Shown one piece after another: positions 1 through 4,722 of a stretch of DNA of 5,614 nt. The stretch comes from Phycisphaerales bacterium. GTDB taxonomy: Bacteria > Planctomycetota > Phycisphaerae > Phycisphaerales > UBA1924. The notes beneath the pieces were generated by a model. That model was not told the origin of the DNA. It searched no databases and saw only the letters and a program-made list of their open reading frames with translations. A program made the position numbers and the translations under genes. The stretch lies in contig JALOQT010000079.1 in assembly GCA_025453375.1 (NCBI GenBank), positions 1-5,614 on the forward strand, given 5' to 3'. The first letter of the stretch is position 1. Every line of letters begins with the position of its first letter.

Positions 1-1
1 G

Positions 2-814
2 CTGCAGCGGGCGGGGCGGCGGCCGGCGATTGCGATGCGCGGGTATATGTCAGGTGCGACCATAAGCGGGGAGAGTGATGAGGCGCGGGAGTATCGCGCG
101 GCGCTGAAGGGCGTGGCGGTGCTGGTCGGTGCGGATCGGTGGGGGACGATTCGCTCGGCGCAGGCGTCGGGCGTGGAGTTTGACTGCGTGGTGCTGGATG
201 ATGGGTTTCAGCATCGCCAGCTGCATCGGGATGTCGAGATTGTGCTGATCGACGCGCAGGCGCGGACGCTGACGGATCGGCTGCTGCCATGGGGGGACTT
301 GCGCGAGCCGGCGCGGAACATCGCACGGGCGGATGTGGTGGTGTGGACGCATGGGGATGATGCGCATCCGACGGCCGAGGATGAAGCGCGGCTGGCACAG
401 TGGCTGAAGCCCGGAGCGATCGTCGTGCGGGCGGCGCACGTGTGGAGCGGGTTTCGCGTGAGTGACGGGGGGCGTGGCGGTGGTGGAGGTGAGCGTGTGG
501 TCGAGACCATGCCGACGGGCAAGACGTGGGTGGTGTGCGGAATCGGGCGGCCGGCGCGGTTTGTGGCCGAGGCGGCGAAGCACGCGGAGATCGTCGGCTC
601 GCGCGTGCTGGCGGATCACGATGCGTTCACAACGGCGACGTGCGAGGGAATCGCGCAGGCGGCGCAGCACGCCGGGGCGAGGCAGGTGCTGATGACCGAG
701 AAGGACTGGACGAAGGCGTCGAGCTTCGCATGGCCGCTGGTGGTGGTACGGCCGGTGCTGAATGTGCGGGTGACGCCCGAGGAGGCGCTTGCGCGGCGGG
801 TGACTGGGGTGTGA
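2..814 (+). CDS. lpxK: Tetraacyldisaccharide 4'-kinase (LpxK), 5'-truncated by window
   Basis: LpxK phosphorylates the 4' position of tetraacyldisaccharide-1-phosphate to give lipid IVA, a late step of lipid A synthesis at the cytoplasmic face of the inner membrane. The reading frame is open from base 2, so 270 residues are present against a usual family length of about 330. The N-terminal P-loop (GGxGKTP) lies upstream of the window. Family hallmarks seen are an RGY...SDEA stretch near the left edge, VLDDGFQHRQLHRD with the conserved DDGxQH at 197-214, LLPWGDLREP, a GIGRPARF segment, DHDAF in the C-terminal lobe, and TEKDW at 695-709. A Gly-rich stretch around 466-492 looks like a lineage-specific loop insertion. 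The gene ends in TGA at 812-814 and converges on the downstream minus-strand gene. The ATG at 35 is internal, not the real start. The identification is firm because several separate motifs agree in order and spacing. Confidence 0.95.
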   Translation: MQRAGRRPAIAMRGYMSGATISGESDEAREYRAALKGVAVLVGADRWGTIRSAQASGVEFDCVVLDDGFQHRQLHRDVEIVLIDAQARTLTDRLLPWGDLREPARNIARADVVVWTHGDDAHPTAEDEARLAQWLKPGAIVVRAAHVWSGFRVSDGGRGGGGGERVVETMPTGKTWVVCGIGRPARFVAEAAKHAEIVGSRVLADHDAFTTATCEGIAQAAQHAGARQVLMTEKDWTKASSFAWPLVVVRPVLNVRVTPEEALARRVTGV

Positions 815-824
815 GGGGGAGGAT

Positions 825-852
825 TGAGGCGTCAGGCTTCAGGCTTCAGGAG
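825..852. repeat. Heptamer tandem repeat (4 units)
   Basis: Four consecutive 7-bp units read TGAGGCG, TCAGGCT, TCAGGCT and TCAGGAG. The two central units are identical and the outer two are degenerate. The array starts 10 bp after the lpxK stop codon. It resembles in form the heptameric short tandem repeats known from cyanobacteria, but I infer no function. Confidence 0.8.
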
Positions 853-873
853 TTCGCACCCTCATCCGCCTTC

Positions 874-923
874 GGCCCGCTGGACGCGGGCCTTGGCACC
901 TTCTCCCGCGGGGCGGGAGAAGG
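874..923. terminator. Two tandem perfect hairpins between convergent genes
   Basis: The first hairpin has a 7-bp perfect stem, GGCCCGC (874-880) with GCGGGCC (886-892), and a 5-nt loop. The second has an 11-bp perfect stem, CCTTCTCCCGC (899-909) with GCGGGAGAAGG (913-923), and a GGG loop. Both lie between converging genes, so a bidirectional terminator is plausible, although there is no long T-tract on either strand. The segment beginning CCCTCATCCGCC and ending in the GGGAGAAGG arm also resembles a widely scattered REP-like palindromic repeat. The structures are certain from sequence; the termination role is inferred. Confidence 0.6.
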
Positions 924-932
924 GGTTTGGCC

Positions 933-980
933 TTCGTCGCTTCGTCGCTCCGTCGCTCACGCACTGTGCCACTGCGTCAC
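933..980. repeat. Octamer tandem repeat (6 degenerate units)
   Basis: Six 8-bp units follow each other without gaps: TTCGTCGC, TTCGTCGC, TCCGTCGC, TCACGCAC, TGTGCCAC, TGCGTCAC. The first three are near-identical and the last three keep the T start and C end but have decayed. The array ends 7 bp from the stop codon of the minus-strand gene. Because the period is 8, the array shifts reading frame at each unit and is unlikely to be coding. Confidence 0.75.
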
Positions 981-987
981 TGCCCCT

Positions 988-3207
988 CTAGTTCTTCAGC
1001 ACGCGTTCGATCATGTCGATGGTTTCTTGCGCTTCGGGGCTGCCCAGGGCTGGGTCGGCGGCGCGGAGTTGGGAGATGCGGAGGCGGATCTGGGCGTTGC
1101 GGTGGCCGGTGGCGTTGTCGGCGGCGAGCATCTGGAGCATGTCGGCCCAGGCGAGGAAGTATTCGGGTCGTTTGGTGGGTTCTTCTTCGAGCAGGTCGAC
1201 CATGCCGCGGTAGGTGGCGAAGGCGCCGAGCATGTCGCCACTGGCGCGCTGGGCGCGGGCGAGGCCAATGGTCATGCGCAGGGGCTGGTCGGGCGGGGGC
1301 TTGGTGGCGAGCAGTTCGCGGTAGAGATCGATCGCGCGTTTGTCGCCGGCGGCGACATAGGCCTCGGCCAGCGCGACGCGGGCGCGGGCGGCGAGGGGTT
1401 CCTGATTGCGCGAGCGGTGCCAGTCGATGCCGAGCTGCGCGACGCGAGCGAGCTGCCCGGCGGATTCGGGCGTGGGGAACTTGGCCAGCGTCGCGCGGGC
1501 CCGCTGCAGGGCGGCGTCGACGGCGGCGGCGCCGAGCTGCTCGGCGGCGGTGGCTTCAGCATTGTCTTTGCCGGGGGGGGCCTGCGGGACGGCGGCGAGC
1601 GCGTCGAGCACGCGGGCGAGGGTTGGCGCGTCTGGCTCGGCGCTGGCGCGCAGTTCGGCCTGCGCGATGGCCAGGCCGCCCTGGGCGCCGCGGCCGGCGA
1701 GCTTGAGAGCTTCCAGTCGCAGGCGGCCGGAGGCGGAGAGCAGTTCGGCGCGGGCGGGGTGCGTTTTGGCGGCTTCGGCGGCGTCCACGGCTTGCTGGGC
1801 CAACGCGGGCAGGACGGCGAGGATCGCGCCGCGGCGCGGCTCGCGCAGGCCGCCTTGGACGGCGCCGATGAGGCGCTGGATGGCGAACACGCGGTCGGTG
1901 GGGTCGGTACTGGCGCTGAGGGCCAGGGCGGCGTGCATGTGGGCTTCGGGGGCCAGGCTGGGGGGGTCGGCGATGTCGGGGCGGGTGAGGGCCAGGTCGA
2001 GCAGTTCGATCGCGCGGCCGCGCATGGCCGGCTCGCGTGAGAGGACGCCTCCCCAGTGGACGATCGCGCTGGTGGGCAGCTCGGAGACGGGCGCGCCGGC
2101 ATCGAGGATCGCGCCGGCGGCGCGGCCGATGAGTTCATCGCGGATCGCGCGGCACTGCGCTTCGCTGAGGCCCAGGCGTGCTGGCTTGGTGGCGGCGTCG
2201 ATCGGGGCGATGACGGTGGCAAAGCCGTTGGCGCGGCCGCCGCTGGTCCAGAGGCTGGCCATGGCGGCGGCGCGGACCTGGGCGTGGCGGAGGAGCATGC
2301 CCGGGTCGGCGGCGTTGTTGCCGCCGACGAAGGGCGGGCGCGACTCGGCGGCGCTGGCGTTTTGCGCGACGGCCAGCGAGGCTTCCTTGAAGGAGATGAT
2401 GCGGATGGCGGCGAACCAAGCCTCGGCGAGCAGGATGGGCGGGACGGTGGTGGCGGCATCGGTGCCGACCTGGGCCTCGCCGATCCAGCGGAGGAGATCG
2501 AAGGCGCGGCGGATGTCGGCGGCTTCGGGGGTCGCGGGCGTTGTCGTGCTTGTGCCCGCGCCTCCCCCTGTCCCCCCCCCTGTGCCCGCGCCGGTGCCTG
2601 GCAGGGCACCCATCAGCAGCGCGCGGTGATAGAGGGCCAGGGCGAGGTTGACGCGGCGCAGGGCGGCGGGGGCGACGGCCAGCGGGTCGGTGGCTTCCAG
2701 CAGATCGATCGCGCCGGAGAGGCGGGACAGATCGCGCTCGGCGACGCCGGCCAGCAGCGAGGCGCGGGCCCGCAGCAGCGGGACGCGCAGGGCCAGATCG
2801 ACATCGCGGATGCGTCGGGCGGCGGCGGGGTCGATCGCGCCGATTGTCACGGCGCGGCCGGACAGCTCGACCTCGGCGGTCTTGAGCCGATCAAGCGCCT
2901 CGCGGGCCAGGACGCCGACGCGGTCGCGCTCGCCGGGGGTGGGCAGGCCCAGCAGCACGGCGGTTTCGAGGCCCTCGATGGCGAGCTGATCGAGGATGCG
3001 CGTGGCGGCGGTGAGGGCGTCGGGGGCGGCGGCGGGGGATGCGGCTGACGCGGGGGTCGTCGCGGGGGTGCGCGGGGCGGCTGGCGGTTGGGCGATTGTG
3101 GGCGCGGCGGCGAGCGTGGCCAGCGTGCTGAGCAGGGCGGCGGTGGTGAGCGCGGCGCGGGGGGCGCGGGGGGGGGTTGGAGCGAGGTGGGACCGCCGCG
3201 GGGCCAT
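988..3207 (-). CDS. Exported TPR-like alpha-helical repeat protein, 739 aa
   Basis: I do not recognise a named family. The chosen ATG at 3207 gives a standard signal peptide: Arg-rich n-region (residues 4-17), hydrophobic core about 18-34 (AALTTAALLSTLATLAAA), and a probable cut after TIA at residue 39. The open frame extends to an ATG at 3318, but that extension carries no signal sequence and overlaps a repeat. A Pro/Ala linker (about 40-62) follows. The remainder is Ala/Leu-rich and predicted helical, broken by a Gly/Thr linker (about 203-225). Residues about 606-705 look TPR-like, with ALAEAYVAAGDKRAIDLYRELLA followed by GLARAQRASGDMLGAFATYRGMVDLL. Such proteins usually act as periplasmic or envelope scaffolds, but no partner is evident. 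No Shine-Dalgarno lies before 3207; a weak TACACT -10-like hexamer ends 7 nt upstream, so leaderless translation is possible. Three C8-C9 runs lie in the coding strand. The gene converges with lpxK and diverges from the lipoprotein gene. Confidence 0.85.
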   Translation of the reverse strand: MAPRRSHLAPTPPRAPRAALTTAALLSTLATLAAAPTIAQPPAAPRTPATTPASAASPAAAPDALTAATRILDQLAIEGLETAVLLGLPTPGERDRVGVLAREALDRLKTAEVELSGRAVTIGAIDPAAARRIRDVDLALRVPLLRARASLLAGVAERDLSRLSGAIDLLEATDPLAVAPAALRRVNLALALYHRALLMGALPGTGAGTGGGTGGGAGTSTTTPATPEAADIRRAFDLLRWIGEAQVGTDAATTVPPILLAEAWFAAIRIISFKEASLAVAQNASAAESRPPFVGGNNAADPGMLLRHAQVRAAAMASLWTSGGRANGFATVIAPIDAATKPARLGLSEAQCRAIRDELIGRAAGAILDAGAPVSELPTSAIVHWGGVLSREPAMRGRAIELLDLALTRPDIADPPSLAPEAHMHAALALSASTDPTDRVFAIQRLIGAVQGGLREPRRGAILAVLPALAQQAVDAAEAAKTHPARAELLSASGRLRLEALKLAGRGAQGGLAIAQAELRASAEPDAPTLARVLDALAAVPQAPPGKDNAEATAAEQLGAAAVDAALQRARATLAKFPTPESAGQLARVAQLGIDWHRSRNQEPLAARARVALAEAYVAAGDKRAIDLYRELLATKPPPDQPLRMTIGLARAQRASGDMLGAFATYRGMVDLLEEEPTKRPEYFLAWADMLQMLAADNATGHRNAQIRLRISQLRAADPALGSPEAQETIDMIERVLKN
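2551..2592. repeat. 12-bp direct repeat flanking a C-rich tract, within the TPR-like gene
   Basis: TGTGCCCGCGCC occurs at 2551-2562 and again at 2581-2592, exactly 30 bp (10 codons) apart. The interval contains a run of nine C (2572-2580). On the minus strand this encodes the Gly/Thr linker (GTGAGTGGGTGGGAGT) of the exported protein. It looks like an in-frame slippage or duplication product that lengthened a flexible linker. Confidence 0.75.
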
Positions 3208-3277
3208 GGCGGCAAGTGTATCGACGCGGTGGAGCGTGGGAATCCAGCGCGAGGGCCAGTATGCTGCGGGGATGACG

Positions 3278-3302
3278 CAGATGCAGACCTTGCGGCGGAT
3301 GA
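3278..3302. repeat. 25-nt perfect direct repeat, copy 1 (divergent intergenic region)
   Basis: This 25-nt stretch begins CAGATGCAGACC and ends GGCGGATGA. It is identical to 3410-3434, 132 bp downstream. On the plus strand it reads QMQTLRRM, with an ATG at 3281 in the same frame as the downstream gene and no stop between the copies. It lies in the 205-bp gap between two divergent genes. Identity falls off sharply on both sides. It may be a duplicated translation start, a regulatory site or a dispersed element; the sequence alone does not decide. Confidence 0.9.
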
Positions 3303-3390
3303 GCACGCGACCGAACACTTCCGAGGCGATGCCGGCGACGTGCGGCGGGACGGGGGTCGAAGGTTCGGGGGCCTGCGGTGATCCGTCCGG

Positions 3391-3404
3391 CCCGGAGGTC
3401 CGGG
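3391..3404 (+). promoter_or_regulatory. Shine-Dalgarno candidate inside a short palindrome
   Basis: GGAGG (3394-3398) is the best ribosome binding site ahead of the lipoprotein start at 3413, though its 14-nt spacing is longer than ideal. It lies inside the palindrome CCCGGAGGTCCGGG, which can form a 5-bp CCCGG/CCGGG stem with AGGT in the loop. The structure could hide the site. In DNA this GC-rich, such short palindromes also arise by chance. Confidence 0.4.
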
Positions 3405-3409
3405 GTACC

Positions 3410-3434
3410 CAGATGCAGACCTTGCGGCGGATGA
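3410..3434. repeat. 25-nt perfect direct repeat, copy 2 (over gene start)
   Basis: This second copy of the 25-nt repeat at 3278-3302 contains the proposed ATG start (3413) of the lipoprotein gene. It encodes its MQTLRRM n-region, which supplies the two arginines of the signal peptide. Confidence 0.9.
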
Positions 3435-4195
3435 TGGTGTGGACGAGCGTGTGGGCGCTAGCGGGGGTGATGATGGTGGAGGGCGGGTGCGCGGGGGGGG
3501 GCGGCGGAGGCAGCGGAGGCGGCGGAGGCGAGGCTCCGCCTCGTGCGGTGCGGTGTCAGGGGGCGGGGGCGGGGGCGGGGATCGGAATCTCGGCGCGGCC
3601 GATGGTGGTGTCGGCGATCAATCGTTTGGCGGCGTCGAGCGGGGAGACGCCGTGGCGGGGGACGCTGACGTATTTGGATTACACGAGCAAGACGCGCGAG
3701 ACGATCCGGTCGAACGTGCGTGTGCGGACGGAGGCTGGGGGGACGAGGCAGGTTGGAAACCTGCCCCACGCGGGGGCGGGGGCGGGGTCGCAAGGCGGGC
3801 AGGTTGGAAACCTGCCCCACGCGGACCAGACGCCAGTCGCCGGCGCGTGGCGGTGGGATGTGAGCTATACCGATGAGCCCAAGGCGGATGCGGGGGCAGC
3901 GCTGACGATCAGTGCTGACGGGCAGACGCTGCGCAACGGGGACAGCGTGCAGCGGATCGTCAGTGAGGAGTCACCACAGCCGGGGGAACTGGTGCTGACC
4001 ACCGAAGAGCGCGGGCAGGACGACGGGCGGGCGGCGGTGATCCGGCGGGTGTACCGCTTCGAGCCGCGGGTGCTGACGCTGACAAAGTTTGTGCGGTTTG
4101 AGAGCGACAGCGCGGGGGCGGGGGGGGCGGGGGCGGCGGCGGAAGAGGCCGGGGAGATCCTGCGGCATGAGTATCGGTGGGTGGCGGGTCAGTGA
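3413..4195 (+). CDS. Probable lipoprotein / exported beta-rich protein, 260 aa, with in-frame repeat insertions
   Basis: No named family is recognised. The start at 3413 gives a good signal sequence: MQTLRR n-region, hydrophobic segment 7-22 (MMVWTSVWALAGVMMV) and EGGC ending at Cys26. This suggests lipoprotein processing, although Glu at -3 departs from the usual [LVI][AS][GA]C lipobox. A Gly-rich tether follows, encoded in part by a G9 run at 3493-3501. The body (about 60-260) has alternating polar and hydrophobic strands, for example GTLTYLDYTSKTRETIRSNVRVR, WRWDVSYTDEP, LTISADGQTLRNGD, GELVLTTEERGQDD and IRRVYRFEPRVLTLTKFVRFE, suggesting a beta-sheet domain. Residues about 112-137 come from two copies of a palindromic DNA repeat read in frame (QVGNLPHA twice). 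In-frame upstream starts at 3272, 3281 and earlier exist but would bury the signal peptide. The 3' end overlaps a possible small ORF by 29 nt. Confidence 0.75.
   Translation: MQTLRRMMVWTSVWALAGVMMVEGGCAGGGGGGSGGGGGEAPPRAVRCQGAGAGAGIGISARPMVVSAINRLAASSGETPWRGTLTYLDYTSKTRETIRSNVRVRTEAGGTRQVGNLPHAGAGAGSQGGQVGNLPHADQTPVAGAWRWDVSYTDEPKADAGAALTISADGQTLRNGDSVQRIVSEESPQPGELVLTTEERGQDDGRAAVIRRVYRFEPRVLTLTKFVRFESDSAGAGGAGAAAEEAGEILRHEYRWVAGQ
3747..3823. repeat. Pair of 26-nt palindromic repeats inserted in frame
   Basis: Identical 26-nt copies lie at 3747-3772 and 3798-3823, separated by a 25-bp G-rich spacer. Each contains a perfect 8-bp stem, GGCAGGTT with AACCTGCC, around a GGA loop, followed by CCACGCG. 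The 51-bp period keeps both copies in the same frame, so each is translated as QVGNLPHA inside the lipoprotein. I associate this palindrome and its QVGNLPH or QVSNLP read-outs with dispersed repeats in planctomycete-like genomes; that part is recollection, not a search. Confidence 0.9.
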
Positions 4196-4409
4196 GGTGT
4201 ACGCAGTGGATCGAGCGGGCGTGACGCCGCTTGACGAGTGGCTCGTCACGGTTGACCAGCGCGTGGTCGATGTCGCCCAAGAGCCTGGCGATGTCGCCCA
4301 GGAGCCTGGCGATGTCGCCAAGGAGCCTGGCGAGGTCGCCAAGTGGCTTGGCGATGTCGCCGGGGGGTGTGGCGCAATTGCTGCGCCCGTGGGCGGGGTG
4401 GGCGAGTGA
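4167..4409 (+). CDS. Possible small overlapping ORF with 7-residue repeats, 80 aa
   Basis: The ATG at 4167 is preceded by a strong GGGGAG (4151-4156) at about 10 nt and overlaps the end of the lipoprotein gene by 29 nt, which fits translational coupling. The product begins MSIGGWRVSEVYAVDRAGV. It then contains five heptapeptide units, DVAQEPG, DVAQEPG, DVAKEPG, EVAKWLG and DVAGGCG, produced by the 21-bp minisatellite. No known domain, signal peptide or membrane segment is seen. The repeats are also open in at least one other plus frame (SLAMSPR) and two minus frames (ARLLGDI and LATSPGS), and substitutions between copies do not clearly favour one frame. This may therefore be non-coding repeat DNA. 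The good ribosome binding site is the main argument for a gene. Confidence 0.35.
   Translation: MSIGGWRVSEVYAVDRAGVTPLDEWLVTVDQRVVDVAQEPGDVAQEPGDVAKEPGEVAKWLGDVAGGCGAIAAPVGGVGE
4269..4373. repeat. 21-bp minisatellite, five tandem copies
   Basis: Copies lie at 4269-4289, 4290-4310, 4311-4331, 4332-4352 and 4353-4373, with consensus GATGTCGCC(C/A)AGGAGCCTGGC. Copies 1-3 differ by one or two bases; copies 4 and 5 are progressively degenerate, as expected when an array decays from one edge. The period is a multiple of three, so copy-number change would keep any overlapping frame. Confidence 0.95.
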
Positions 4410-4552
4410 GAAATCGAAGATGACAAGCCAATGGGCGTGCCTGCCGGCTCAAGTGGCGCTGCACACGCGCCGATGAGCCATCCGGCCACGGTATTGGTCA
4501 CGCCGCGTGTGCGGCGGGCCGGGGCTGGCATCGGCTGCGTGCTGGTGCCGGA
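4410..4552. other. Non-coding stretch with one short hairpin
   Basis: I see no convincing gene here. A 6-bp perfect stem with a GTGT loop (CGCCGC/GCGGCG, 4501-4516) is present but has no T-tract, so it is a weak terminator candidate at best. An open plus frame from 4431 and an open minus frame both run through this segment, but they continue into the inverted-repeat element and lack ribosome binding sites, so I do not call them. Confidence 0.5.
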
Positions 4553-4667
4553 TTTCACCACAGAGACACAGAGATGGGGAGAAGGCAGGAAGAGGCGAGT
4601 TGAGCAACTCAACACACGAATCCCTCGGCTATCTCTCTTCTCCGCGCCTCTGTGTCTCGGTGGTGAT
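4553..4667. mobile_element. MITE/REP-like inverted-repeat element
   Basis: The left end, TTCACCACAGAGACACAGAG (4554-4573), is an 18-of-20 inverted match to the right end, CTCTGTGTCTCGGTGGTGAT (4648-4667). Internally GGAGAAG after the left arm pairs with CTTCTCC before the right arm, so the imperfect palindrome continues inward. A small hairpin, GAGTTG with CAACTC (4597-4610), sits near the middle. It is about 115 bp long with no transposase, as expected of a non-autonomous element. Similar CACCACAGAGACACAGAG ends, read as TTETQR or LCVSVV, are familiar to me as dispersed repeats in several bacterial phyla. No clear target-site duplication is visible. Confidence 0.7.
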
Positions 4668-4682
4668 GCATCTCTGCCTCTC

Positions 4683-4722
4683 TTTGGCCCTTTGGCCATT
4701 TGCCCATTTGGAGCTTTCCCAT
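4683..4722. repeat. Octamer tandem repeat running into a gene start
   Basis: Five consecutive 8-bp units read TTTGGCCC, TTTGGCCA, TTTGCCCA, TTTGGAGC and TTTCCCAT. Each starts with TTT and the remaining five positions drift. The fourth unit supplies the ribosome binding site GGAG and the fifth ends in the AT of the start codon of the next gene. Confidence 0.75.
4710..4713 (+). promoter_or_regulatory. Ribosome binding site deciding the start at 4721
   Basis: GGAG lies 7 nt before the ATG at 4721. This favours that ATG over the in-frame TTG at 4700, which has no ribosome binding site and would add seven residues encoded by repeat DNA. Confidence 0.75.

Noticed and set aside
526..2040. Long plus-strand open frame (504 codons) across lpxK and the TPR-like gene
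   Set aside because: It is Gly/Ala-rich shadow translation antisense to the TPR-like gene and out of frame with lpxK. In DNA this GC-rich, stop codons are rare in all frames. It crosses the intergenic repeats and has no recognisable motif.
1272..2609. Second minus-strand open frame of 445 codons within the TPR-like gene
   Set aside because: It is a Pro/Ser/Ala-rich frame-shifted shadow of the gene with the signal peptide and TPR-like motifs, with no start signal.
1406..2629. Plus-strand open frames antisense to the TPR-like gene (also 2056-3048)
   Set aside because: Composition is extreme (Ala/Arg/Ser or Gly/Ala/Asp), there is no domain, and the opposite strand explains the region well.
3208..3318. 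37-codon N-terminal extension of the TPR-like protein to the ATG at 3318
   Set aside because: The extension would bury the signal peptide, overlaps the 25-nt repeat and has no ribosome binding site.
2996..3412. Upstream extension of the lipoprotein frame to 2996
   Set aside because: It is antisense to the TPR-like signal region and would place the signal peptide about 140 residues into the protein.
3747..3823. CRISPR-like arrangement: two 26-nt palindromic repeats with a 25-nt spacer
   Set aside because: There are only two repeats, the spacer is low-complexity G-rich DNA, the region is in frame within a gene, and no cas genes are nearby.
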